Assembly (NCBI GenBank): GCA_024710445.1
Contig: JANJUT010000039.1
Coordinates: 1-11,682 of the forward strand
Direction of reading: 5' to 3'
DNA from: Thiobacillus sp.
Lineage (GTDB): Bacteria > Pseudomonadota > Gammaproteobacteria > Burkholderiales > Thiobacillaceae
Length of the DNA stretch: 11,682 nucleotides
Shown in pieces: positions 1-5,897 of this stretch; within the stretch, counting starts at the first letter, position 1, and every line of letters starts with the position of its first letter. A program made the translations under genes and the position numbers. The notes under the pieces were generated by a model that was not told where the DNA came from, made no database searches, and saw nothing but the letters and a program-made list of their open reading frames with translations.

Positions 1-78
1 GGTTGCTGGCTGTTCGGGGTCATTGATGCGTACCGGTTGGGGCAGAATGAGGTCAACGGAGCCACCCGGAAACAGTAG
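1..78 (+). CDS. C-terminal fragment of an unidentified protein
   Basis: Frame 1 is open from the window edge to a TAG at 76-78 and encodes 25 residues, beginning GCWLFGVIDAYRLGQ. The hydrophobic run followed by a short charged tail resembles the end of a small membrane protein, and 'W-L-F-G-V-I-D-A-Y' is a plausible last membrane helix. The fragment is too short to assign a family. It could also be a chance open frame, although the composition looks protein-like. The gene body lies upstream of the window. Confidence 0.4.
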   Translation, partial: GCWLFGVIDAYRLGQNEVNGATRKQ

Positions 79-155
79 TGCAGAGCAGCACGATGCCTGA
101 GGCCGGATGGCGATTTTCCCGGAATGGAGCGGCATCGCTTATGCTGTCACCTGTT

Positions 156-178
156 ATGCGCCAGAATCGCAGGCGCAT
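156..178. repeat. 7-bp perfect hairpin in the leader region before the RHH-like gene
   Basis: ATGCGCC (156-162) and GGCGCAT (172-178) form a perfect stem around a 9-base loop. No T-tract follows, so it is not a convincing intrinsic terminator. It lies between the end of the partial upstream gene and the start codon at 234 and may be a weak terminator, a leader structure or an operator. Function unknown. Confidence 0.35.
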
Positions 179-233
179 CCTCAGTGGCGTCAGCCATTGA
201 ACAATATTCATCCAGCAAGTCAGGAAACCTCCC

Positions 234-503
234 ATGAAAAAATCCGATCTCGACCGAAACGAAGGCCTGAAAATTGCGGGTCAGATGAAGCAGGCCGGCA
301 CGCCGGATCGCTTTGGCAGCGCAGCCAATACCGGGGTGTCGCGCCGTGATCAGCGCAAGCTTGATCAGGCGCAGGGTTTGCTCCCGTTTGCCGTGAAGCT
401 CGATGGTGCGCTGGTGAAGCAGATTCAAACCCTGGCTGAAACAAGCGGCACGAGCATCAATGAAACGGTGGCAGACCTGCTCACCAAAGGGCTGGCCCAA
501 TAA
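234..503 (+). CDS. Small protein with ribbon-helix-helix-like C-terminus
   Basis: An 89-residue soluble protein with no signal peptide. Residues 1-48 are charged and probably flexible (KKSDLDRNEG, SRRDQRKLDQ). Residues 50-86 (LPFAVKLDGALVKQIQTLAE, then TSGTSINETVADLLTKGL) read as a short strand, a helix, a turn and a second helix, which is the pattern of ribbon-helix-helix DNA-binding proteins such as Arc/MetJ-type repressors and many antitoxins. The ATG at 234 is supported by AGGAAA at 222-227. The gene ends 35 bases before the NYN-domain gene on the same strand, so the two are probably co-transcribed. I do not recognise a named family. The RHH fold is inferred from the residue pattern only, and a small helical protein without DNA binding is the alternative. 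Confidence 0.75.
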   Translation: MKKSDLDRNEGLKIAGQMKQAGTPDRFGSAANTGVSRRDQRKLDQAQGLLPFAVKLDGALVKQIQTLAETSGTSINETVADLLTKGLAQ

Positions 504-538
504 GCCTGTACAGACCAACCACCGACGAGGGAACCACG

Positions 539-1495
539 ATGGCCACACCGGATATCCGCAACATTGCAGTGTTTTGTGATTTTGAAAACGTGGCCATAGG
601 CGTGAAGGAATCCAATGCCCCGGATTTCAGAATTCGCCCGGTACTGGAGCGGCTGCTGCTCAAGGGCAGCATTGTGGTGAAAAAGGCGTATTGCGACTGG
701 GACCGCTACAAGGAATACAAGCGGGACATGCATGAGGCAGCGTTCGAACTGATCGAGATTCCGCATGTGCGGCAATCAGGCAAGAACTCGGCAGATATCC
801 GCATGGTGGTGGATGCGCTTGACCTCTGCTACACCAAGACGCATATCGATGCGTTCGTCATCATCAGCGGCGATTCGGATTTTTCGCCACTGATCTCCAA
901 GCTGAAGGAAAACGGCAAGAGCGTGATCGGCATTGGCGTACGCGGCTCGGCGTCGTCGCTTTTGATTGGCAACTGTGATGAATTCATTTTTTATGAAGAC
1001 CTGGTGCAGGTGAAGGCTCCAGCCAAAGCGCCTGCCAGAAAGCCAGCGGCAGCTCAGCCGGTCAAGGAAACCGCCAGTCAAGACAAGGCAGCACAGGGCG
1101 CCGTCGATAAGGCTGCTGCCGTCAAAGAGCCTGCCGGCGGCACGACCAAGACGGGGAGTAGACGCAGACCCCGGCCTGCGTCGGAAAAAGCAACGGTTGA
1201 AGAAAGCATGGCCGCCAAGACCGGGCCGAGCGCCGAGGACAAGAAGGGGCAGGCAGTCGAACTCGTGGTGAGCACAGTGGAACAGCTGGTGGCGGATCGG
1301 GGCGGCGAAGGCTCCATCTCGGCATCGCTGATCAAGAGCACGATCAAGCGGGTTCACCCGGGTTTCAGCGAATCAGAATACGGCTATAGCGCATTTGGGA
1401 AAATCCTCGACGATGCGCACAAAAAAGGCGCACTGGTGGTGGACAAGAAAGAAGGCGGGGCAGTTATTGTCAGCCTGCCCACATCCCGAAGTTGA
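539..1495 (+). CDS. NYN (PIN-like) domain and OST-HTH/LOTUS domain protein
   Basis: A 318-residue cytoplasmic protein. Residues 6-155 match the NYN/LabA (DUF88) domain of the PIN-like RNase superfamily. The acidic positions expected for metal binding are present: D14 and N17 in FCDFEN, D86 and D92 in NSADIRMVVDAL, and D112/D114 in ISGDSDFSPL. Residues 156-235 are a low-complexity Ala/Lys/Pro linker. Residues 240-313 look like an OST-HTH/LOTUS domain (ELVVSTVEQLVADRGGEGSI, YGYSAFGKILDDA), a winged-helix RNA-binding module. This two-domain order is common in proteobacterial DUF88 proteins, which are thought to act on RNA; the substrate is not known. The start at ATG 539 is supported by GAGGGA at 527-532. 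It follows the RHH-like gene by 35 bases. Family assignment is firm, function only inferred. Confidence 0.9.
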   Translation: MATPDIRNIAVFCDFENVAIGVKESNAPDFRIRPVLERLLLKGSIVVKKAYCDWDRYKEYKRDMHEAAFELIEIPHVRQSGKNSADIRMVVDALDLCYTKTHIDAFVIISGDSDFSPLISKLKENGKSVIGIGVRGSASSLLIGNCDEFIFYEDLVQVKAPAKAPARKPAAAQPVKETASQDKAAQGAVDKAAAVKEPAGGTTKTGSRRRPRPASEKATVEESMAAKTGPSAEDKKGQAVELVVSTVEQLVADRGGEGSISASLIKSTIKRVHPGFSESEYGYSAFGKILDDAHKKGALVVDKKEGGAVIVSLPTSRS

Positions 1496-1583
1496 GCTCG
1501 TTGTTACAAGCAGGCAGGGACACCCGTCTGGTCCGGTATCGGGTCTTCATTGATATGCTGAAAATCCAATTTGCACACCTGAT

Positions 1584-2042
1584 ATGAACAAGCTTGTATT
1601 GATTGCCGCGCTTGTTGTTGCTGCGTATTACGCGCTTCTCCCGACGCCCGCCGCGCCGGACAGACACGAAGCCCCTGCTCCTGGTGCGTCCTCCGTTATT
1701 CACGAAGCCAGCGACGCTGCCTTCGATGACGCATTCGCCAGCCGCCGCAGCAATCTGCAACTTGAGGGCCAGGGTACGGTGGTGAAGCTGCTGGCGGACG
1801 ACAACGATGGCAGTCGCCATCAACGCTTCATTGTCCGGCTGGGTTCCGGACGGACGCTGCTGCTGGCTCACAACATCGATCTGGCGAAGCGTATCGATAC
1901 GTTGCGCACCGGGGATACGGTTTCCTTTTATGGCGAATATGAATGGAACGCGAAAGGCGGCGTGATGCACTGGACGCACCATGACCCGCAGGGGCGTCAT
2001 CCGGGCGGCTGGATCAGGCATAACGGGCTGACCTATCAGTAG
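1584..2042 (+). CDS. DUF3465 family protein, membrane-anchored or secreted
   Basis: A 152-residue protein. Residues 1-19 (MNKLVLIAALVVAAYYALL) form a signal anchor or signal peptide, followed by a Pro/Ala-rich spacer (20-40). The rest matches the DUF3465 pattern as I recall it: a beta-rich domain with GQGTVVKLLADD (62-73), LLAHNIDLAKRI (93-104), GEYEWNAKGGVMHWTHHDP (117-135) and the ending HPGGWIRHNGLTYQ (139-152). The biochemical role of DUF3465 is not known to me; the beta-rich, OB-like look suggests a small periplasmic binding domain. No clear Shine-Dalgarno precedes the ATG at 1584, but the signal sequence begins exactly there. The 88-base gap after the NYN gene suggests it may have its own promoter, although I could not identify one. 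Confidence 0.8.
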   Translation: MNKLVLIAALVVAAYYALLPTPAAPDRHEAPAPGASSVIHEASDAAFDDAFASRRSNLQLEGQGTVVKLLADDNDGSRHQRFIVRLGSGRTLLLAHNIDLAKRIDTLRTGDTVSFYGEYEWNAKGGVMHWTHHDPQGRHPGGWIRHNGLTYQ

Positions 2043-2189
2043 CGGATCTGGTGGTCTCTGGTTGGTTACCAAGTTGGAAACATCCCGTAACAAATCTCCC
2101 GATATCGGACACATTGCAGTTACACCTGCCCTTCAGAATGCGTTTCATGCCGTAGCAATATTGCGTCGGCAATTTTGACAACAGCCCTG

Positions 2190-2195
2190 AAGGAG
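2190..2195 (+). promoter_or_regulatory. Shine-Dalgarno deciding the start of the Spy-like gene
   Basis: AAGGAG sits 6 bases before ATG 2202. The frame is open further upstream to a TTG at 2175, but the AAGGAG itself lies inside that extension, and the signal peptide begins at 2202. The ATG is therefore preferred. Confidence 0.8.
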
Positions 2196-2201
2196 TTCGA
2201 G

Positions 2202-2723
2202 ATGAAATGGATACCCGGTTCTTTTGCTAAACGTACCCTGATCGTGGGTTTGATGGCGAGTGGCGGCATTCTGGCCGCTTCGGCTTACGCAATGAGCGCA
2301 GGCGGCCCCGAAGGCAAGGGCGGCTGCGAAGCCAGGCAGATGCAGAAGCATGACGGCCAGAAAAACCAGGCCGCGCGCGAAGAGAAGCGTTCGAAGCACA
2401 TGGCCATGCTGAAGGACAAGCTCAAGCTGACACCGGAGCAGGAAACGGCGTGGAATGAGTTTGTCAGCGCATCCCAGCCGGCGGGGCGTCGCATGAATGC
2501 AGACAGGCAGGCCATGCGCGGCGAGTTTGAAAACCTGAATACGCCGCAGCGTCTGGACAAGATGCTGGCGATGTCAGAAGCGCGCCGTGTCAGCATGCTG
2601 GAGCGTACGCATGTGATCAAGGCTTTCTATGGCCAGTTGACGCCCGAGCAGCAGGCAGTATTTGACGCCGAAGCTATGCCGAAGCGTCACCAGGCCCGTC
2701 AATCGCATCGCATTCAATCCTGA
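2202..2723 (+). CDS. Spy/CpxP-like periplasmic protein with two LTxxQ motifs
   Basis: A 173-residue exported protein. Residues 1-30 are a signal peptide with a likely cleavage after ASAYA (30). The mature protein is highly charged and helical, with the LTPEQ signature twice, at 76-80 (LKLTPEQETAWNEF) and 146-150 (QLTPEQQAVFD). Paired LTxxQ motifs mark the Spy/CpxP family: Spy is a periplasmic chaperone, CpxP an envelope-stress regulator. The C-terminus is His/Arg/Gln-rich (PKRHQARQSHRIQS), and a Cys lies at 42. The neighbours are unrelated envelope proteins; no cpxAR-like two-component genes lie nearby, and I see no clear CpxR box. A perfect terminator follows 22 bases after the stop, so the gene ends its transcription unit. 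Spy-like chaperone is the best guess; a metal-responsive role as in other LTxxQ proteins is possible. Confidence 0.88.
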   Translation: MKWIPGSFAKRTLIVGLMASGGILAASAYAMSAGGPEGKGGCEARQMQKHDGQKNQAAREEKRSKHMAMLKDKLKLTPEQETAWNEFVSASQPAGRRMNADRQAMRGEFENLNTPQRLDKMLAMSEARRVSMLERTHVIKAFYGQLTPEQQAVFDAEAMPKRHQARQSHRIQS

Positions 2724-2744
2724 ATCGTGCGGTAGCCGTTAACC

Positions 2745-2776
2745 AAGCGTGGATGGGCAGCCATCCACGCTTTTTT
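2745..2776 (+). terminator. Rho-independent terminator of the Spy-like gene
   Basis: AAGCGTGGATGG (2745-2756) pairs perfectly with CCATCCACGCTT (2761-2772) around a GCAG loop. The strand then continues to a run of six T (2771-2776). A 12-bp perfect stem, 4-base loop and T-tract make a very strong intrinsic terminator. Confidence 0.95.
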
Positions 2777-3086
2777 GTGCTCAGGTATGAATGTGATGCG
2801 TGGTTTTATATGGCAGGCTATTGAGGCGGCCAGGTGATGTTTGAACCCGTAAAATGTTTCTTGCGTTGTCTTGGGTCGGTCAGTTCGTGGAGCCACTTCA
2901 ATAGAACGCTGTTTCTAATGCTTATTGATTCGTCCTCCCGCACGGTCTCACACAGCCGGGACAAGCCGGTTTTCAATATCACTTCAAACGTCATCAGGCC
3001 GAATCAATAAGACTGTTCGGCACACGATGGTGTATTGGCGAGCCAGGCTGCAGTATCCTGACCAGATATTGATTCCGGGACGATTC
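2777..3086. other. Noncoding stretch between the terminator and the DUF3862 lipoprotein gene
   Basis: No convincing coding frame is visible. The only long plus frame is an upstream extension of the lipoprotein gene, without a signal sequence or Shine-Dalgarno at its start. The stretch holds the perfect 12-bp inverted repeat at 2921-3011, described separately. A TATCCT at 3054-3059 is a possible -10 box for the lipoprotein gene, but no good -35 accompanies it. Confidence 0.5.
2921..3011. repeat. Perfect 12-bp inverted repeat with 67-bp spacer
   Basis: CTTATTGATTCG (2921-2932) and its exact reverse complement CGAATCAATAAG (3000-3011) bracket 67 bases. After one mismatch the inner sides pair for three more bases (CCT/AGG). 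The arms are AT-richer than the neighbourhood. There is no open frame between them. Possible readings are the ends of a tiny decayed mobile element, a two-site operator, or a long-range RNA stem. No target duplication is visible outside the arms. Confidence 0.6.
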
Positions 3087-3341
3087 ATGAAAATCCGTAC
3101 TGTTCTGGCAACAGGCCTGATGTTGGCGCTGCTGGGTTGCAGCAAGCTCACGCTGGATAACTACAATAAGATCACGATGGGCATGAGCTACGATGCGGTG
3201 GTTCTGCTGATCGGGCCACCGGAAAAATGTGACGACATGATGGGTGTGCGCAGCTGCGAATGGGGCGATGGCGAGCGCTCGGTCCAGGTGAATTTTGTCG
3301 CGGGTCAGGTGCTGATTTTTTCATCACGCAACCTGAAATGA
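3087..3341 (+). CDS. Small outer-membrane-type lipoprotein, DUF3862/BamE-like
   Basis: An 84-residue lipoprotein. The signal sequence ends in lipobox LLGC, with lipidated Cys at 18. The mature part (LDNYNKITMGMSYDAVVLLIGPPEKCDDMMG) has the 'Y..I..GMs.deV..liG.P..c' pattern of DUF3862, a domain related in fold to BamE/SmpA. C48 and C57 could form a disulfide. The frame is open upstream to 2925, but the lipoprotein signal fixes the start at ATG 3087; no strong Shine-Dalgarno is seen (GGGACG at 3077-3082 is the nearest purine-rich run). The role is unknown; BamE-fold lipoproteins often assist envelope assembly or bind other proteins. The next gene, yceI-like, begins 125 bases downstream on the same strand. 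Confidence 0.85.
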   Translation: MKIRTVLATGLMLALLGCSKLTLDNYNKITMGMSYDAVVLLIGPPEKCDDMMGVRSCEWGDGERSVQVNFVAGQVLIFSSRNLK

Positions 3342-3357
3342 CACACCGCCAGTCAAT

Positions 3358-3379
3358 CGGGCCAGGCAAAGCCTGCCCG
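3358..3379 (+). terminator. Possible weak terminator or hairpin after the DUF3862 gene
   Basis: CGGGC(C)AGGC (3358-3367) pairs with GCCTGCCCG (3371-3379) with one bulged C and an AAA loop. The stem is GC-rich and starts 16 bases after the stop codon, but no T-tract follows, so efficient intrinsic termination is doubtful. Confidence 0.4.
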
Positions 3380-3466
3380 GACAGCGATAAACATTCGCCA
3401 TGCATGGATGCGGGTGCTAGATTGTCCTTATTGGGCCGCAGCGGCCTGATCTGCAAAGGAGAACGT

Positions 3467-4180
3467 ATGCGTACTACTTTGGCCATTGCCTTGCTCGGAT
3501 TGACACTCAATGCCTGGGCTGCTCCTGAAACCTACAGGATCGATGACACTCACAGCTTTGCCAACTGGAGCGTACGTCACATCGTCGGCAAAACCACCGG
3601 AACGTTCACCGGCGTTAAGGGCACGTTGATGCTCGATCCTGCCAATCCCAATACCGGATCGGCGAATGTGACCGTCAGCCTGTATTCACTGGAATCCGGC
3701 CACCGTGCGCGTGACGTGCATTTGCTGACCAGCGATTTTCTGGATGCAAATGCCTATCCGGAGATGCGTTTCGTGGCGAGTGGATTCCGTTCAACCGGCA
3801 AGGACATGGGCGTGATGAGCGGGCAGTTGACGCTGCATGGCGCTACACGTCAGGTCGATATTCCCTACAAGATCCTGGGCACGGCAACCGATCCCTGGGG
3901 CAATGTGCGTACGGCGTTTGAAGGCACGTTCAGCCTGAACCGGTCTGACTACGGCATCATGAAATTTGTCGATGGCGGCAACGGCATGATCGGCAACGCA
4001 GTGGAGATCACCTTGCTGGTTGAGGCCCTGAAGCTGGGAGCGGATGGTCAGCCGGTCAACCTGAAAGCCAAGCCGGTTGTGCAACCTGCGCCGACTCCCG
4101 CAACGGCCCAACCTGCCGACCCAGCCAGGAAGGATGGCCGCCCGGACCTCAAGGACATGCTCAAGGGAATTTTCAATTGA
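3467..4180 (+). CDS. YceI-family periplasmic lipocalin-like protein with proline-rich tail
   Basis: A 237-residue exported protein. Signal peptide residues 1-18, cleavage near NAWA. Residues 21-190 are a full YceI domain: YRIDDTHSFANWSVRHIVGK (23-42), GTFTGVKGTL (45-54), SGHRARDVHLLTSDFLDANA (77-96), YPEMRF (97-102), GQLTLHGATRQV (119-130) and a late NRSDYGI (158-164). YceI proteins form a beta-barrel that binds long isoprenoid-type lipids such as polyprenyl chains in the periplasm; the natural ligand here is not known. Residues 200-237 add a Pro/Ala-rich linker and a charged end (DGRPDLKDMLKGIFN) beyond the usual domain. The start at ATG 3467 has AAAGGAGA at 3455-3462 and begins the signal peptide, which rules out the longer upstream frame. 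The stop overlaps the start of the DUF5329 gene. Confidence 0.92.
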   Translation: MRTTLAIALLGLTLNAWAAPETYRIDDTHSFANWSVRHIVGKTTGTFTGVKGTLMLDPANPNTGSANVTVSLYSLESGHRARDVHLLTSDFLDANAYPEMRFVASGFRSTGKDMGVMSGQLTLHGATRQVDIPYKILGTATDPWGNVRTAFEGTFSLNRSDYGIMKFVDGGNGMIGNAVEITLLVEALKLGADGQPVNLKAKPVVQPAPTPATAQPADPARKDGRPDLKDMLKGIFN

Positions 4181-4575
4181 GGCGCAGCTGCTTCGGCATG
4201 GCCACGATGGTGTGCGTGCTAATGAGCATGTCGCCGGCCTGCGCGGCTACCCTTGCGCCGGCGAACAAGTCAGAGATCGATGCCTTGCTGATGGTGCTCA
4301 AGGCATCGGGATGCCAGTTCAATCGGAATGGCGCGTGGTATTCGTCTCAGGATGCACAGGCGCATCTTGCCCGGAAGCTGGATTACCTGGTGAACAAAAA
4401 TGCAGTTGCCAGTTCGGAGCAGTTTATTGAACGCGCTGCGACCAGGAGCAGCGTGACCGGACAGGCATACACTGTCAGATGCGGAGAGGAATCATCGGTC
4501 CCAAGCAGTGTGTGGCTGGCCCGGGAACTGAACATCCTTCGTACACTTCCTGCCAAGGCGCTCAAGCTTGATTGA
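4177..4575 (+). CDS. DUF5329 family exported protein
   Basis: A 132-residue protein with a signal peptide (residues 1-23, ending PACA). The mature part fits DUF5329 as I know it: SEIDALLMVLKASGCQFNRNG (32-52), QDAQAHLARKLDYL (58-71), EQFIERAATRSSVTGQAYTVRC (81-102) and WLARELNILR (113-122). C46 and C102 could be paired by a disulfide. Function unknown. The preferred start is TTG 4177, whose TTGA overlaps the TGA of the yceI-like gene, with AAGGGA at 4163-4168 eight bases upstream. ATG 4198 is an alternative that still leaves a usable signal peptide. The overlap suggests translational coupling and a joint role with the YceI protein in the periplasm. Confidence 0.82.
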   Translation: MRRSCFGMATMVCVLMSMSPACAATLAPANKSEIDALLMVLKASGCQFNRNGAWYSSQDAQAHLARKLDYLVNKNAVASSEQFIERAATRSSVTGQAYTVRCGEESSVPSSVWLARELNILRTLPAKALKLD

Positions 4576-4675
4576 TCGGCAAGGTACGCAAGCCATAAAC
4601 GATAAAGTGGCGCTTCCTGTGAGCTCGGGTCATCCAAGTCCCGCCGTACAGGGGTTTCTGCGGCATCTTGCCCGA

Positions 4676-4704
4676 ACGGGTCCGGTAGGCCCCCCCGTGG
4701 AGGA
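4676..4704 (+). promoter_or_regulatory. Hairpin directly against the Shine-Dalgarno of HDOD gene 1
   Basis: ACGGG (4676-4680) can pair with CCCGT (4694-4698), with further CC/GG pairing inside, right before GGAGGA (4699-4704), which lies 8 bases before ATG 4713. CCCG at 4671-4674 competes for the same CGGG. This could modulate translation, or be chance in GC-rich DNA. It does not match the c-di-GMP riboswitch consensus I know. Confidence 0.3.
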
Positions 4705-4712
4705 CTCAAGCG

Positions 4713-5540
4713 ATGCCGTTTGAAGTAAAAAGCCTGTCAGGCTGGATCGACTTCTTTGGGCAAATGGACATACCCGTATTGAGCCACACGGTACGAGATC
4801 TGGAGCACTTGAATACCGGTCACAATCTCAATGCAAACAGCGTTGCCGATATCGTGAATGACGACCCGCTGATGACGGTCAAGCTGTTGCGCCATATGCA
4901 ATCGCACAAGCATCGTGCCCAGATACAGGAACTGCTCGACGTCAAGCAAACGCTGCTGATGATGGGAATGGAAACGTTTTTTCGGGAAGTCCCTATTACG
5001 TTGATCGCGGAAGAGATGCTGCGCGAACATCGTGACGCGCTGTTTTTTCTGAAAGCTACGGTACGGCGCGCCCAGCGTTCTGCCTTATACGCGGCTGACT
5101 GGGCTTTTCACCTGCATGACATGCATTCCGAAGAGGTGCGGGTGTCGGCCTTGCTTACCCATGTTGCCGAGATGTTGATGTGGTGCTTCAATCCCGGCCA
5201 GATGCTTGTGATCAGGAAGCAGCAGGCGCTCGAGCCCACACGGCGTAGTGCCGAGATTCAAAAGCAGGTGTTGGGTTTTGCCGGTGTGGATTTGCAGCGT
5301 CAACTGGTGATCGCGTGGCGATTGCCTGAGTTGCTGGCGAGTCTGACGGACCCGGCGCAGGCCGATTCACCCCGGGTACGCGCAGTGCTGCTGGCTGTAA
5401 GGTTGGCGCGCCATTCGGCCAATGGCTGGCATGATCGGGCACTGAATGACGATTTCACTGCGATCGCTGAACTCCTGCACATGGACCCCGGCAAGGTGCC
5501 GTCGATGGTCAAGACCGGCCCGGCTGCGAATTTGAGCTAG
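4713..5540 (+). CDS. HDOD-domain protein, paralog 1
   Basis: A 275-residue cytoplasmic protein without signal peptide or membrane segment. Residues 12-210 carry the HDOD helical fold: IPVLSHTVRDLEHL (20-33), DDPLMTVKLLR (50-60), the block LLDVKQTLLMMGMETFFREVP (74-94), HVAEMLMWCFNP (150-161) and GFAGVD (188-193). HDOD is a variant of the HD phosphohydrolase fold that usually lacks the metal ligands and acts as a signalling or scaffolding module near chemotaxis and c-di-GMP proteins. There is no attached GGDEF, EAL or receiver domain, so it is a stand-alone module. GGAGGA (4699-4704) fixes the start. It is more than half identical by eye to the protein at 5898-6743, and its TAG is immediately followed by an inverted-repeat element. 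Confidence 0.9.
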   Translation: MPFEVKSLSGWIDFFGQMDIPVLSHTVRDLEHLNTGHNLNANSVADIVNDDPLMTVKLLRHMQSHKHRAQIQELLDVKQTLLMMGMETFFREVPITLIAEEMLREHRDALFFLKATVRRAQRSALYAADWAFHLHDMHSEEVRVSALLTHVAEMLMWCFNPGQMLVIRKQQALEPTRRSAEIQKQVLGFAGVDLQRQLVIAWRLPELLASLTDPAQADSPRVRAVLLAVRLARHSANGWHDRALNDDFTAIAELLHMDPGKVPSMVKTGPAANLS

Positions 5541-5666
5541 GGCCTGTGCACACTAATTTGCGTCTGCGTTGTTGCGAGAAAGCGATGGATGCAAGGCGCG
5601 TCCCGCTTCGCGGGCTGCACCCTGAATCGACCTCGGCGCAGGTGCGAAATTAGTGTGAACAGCCTC
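5540..5666. repeat. MITE-like or hairpin element 1, directly after HDOD gene 1
   Basis: Left arm 5540-5562 and right arm 5645-5666 are inverted repeats. The core CACACTAATTT (5549-5559) is matched perfectly by AAATTAGTGTG (5647-5657), with CCTGT/ACAG-type pairing outside it. The left arm has one extra G at the inner edge (TTTGCG versus CGAAA), after which CTGCG/CGCAG pairs again. Inside are a block at 5574-5600 (GCGAGAAAGCGAT, then GGATGC and GGCGCG) and a small hairpin CCCGC-TTC-GCGGG (5602-5614). It lies between the HDOD genes and encodes nothing. The left arm begins at the last base of the TAG. No T-tract follows. The rest of the gap, 5667-5897, holds only the inverted repeat at 5775-5814 and a TTGACA (5751-5756) without a clear -10. 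Confidence 0.75.
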
Positions 5667-5774
5667 TGGTTTCCTGCTTGTGCCGGTTTGCTGGCAGGCC
5701 TCCCTGATCATTCCGGTAGAGCAGGTGGGTGAGCGAGAAGATGCCCAGTATTGACAATATTCAAGCCATGGCCA

Positions 5775-5814
5775 GTCAGAACCGTTAAGCAGGGTGAGAA
5801 TGTCCGGTTCTGAC
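5775..5814. repeat. Perfect 10-bp inverted repeat upstream of HDOD gene 2
   Basis: GTCAGAACCG (5775-5784) and CGGTTCTGAC (5805-5814) are exact reverse complements 20 bases apart. They lie 84-123 bases before ATG 5898 and just downstream of a TTGACA at 5751-5756. It may be a leader RNA hairpin or a two-half-site operator. No T-tract follows. Confidence 0.55.
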
Positions 5815-5887
5815 AAGAGCGTGGGCGAAAGATGGGGGCTGCGGCAAGTTGCGTGGCTATTTGTCCAATTGAGTCTTGCATGTTCGC

Positions 5888-5893
5888 AGGGAG
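5888..5893 (+). promoter_or_regulatory. Shine-Dalgarno deciding the start of HDOD gene 2
   Basis: AGGGAG lies 4 bases before ATG 5898. The frame is open upstream to 5832, but the translated extension has no counterpart in the paralog. The protein from 5898 aligns with paralog 1 from its first residues. Confidence 0.7.
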
Positions 5894-5897
5894 ACTG

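Noticed and set aside
2062..2072. TTGGT-T-ACCAA palindrome upstream of the Spy-like gene
   Set aside because: Too short and isolated, about 130 bases from the start codon, with no promoter elements that place it as an operator.
2925..3086. 54-residue upstream extension of the DUF3862 lipoprotein
   Set aside because: It would bury the lipoprotein signal sequence and lipobox inside the protein. It also begins within the inverted repeat and has no Shine-Dalgarno.
4576..4712. Cyclic-di-GMP (GEMM) riboswitch before HDOD gene 1
   Set aside because: Considered because HDOD proteins often sit in signalling loci, but the conserved GEMM core sequences are not present in order.
5540..5666. Intrinsic terminator reading of inverted-repeat element 1
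   Set aside because: The arms are about 80 bases apart and no T-tract follows the right arm, so it does not fit a Rho-independent terminator.
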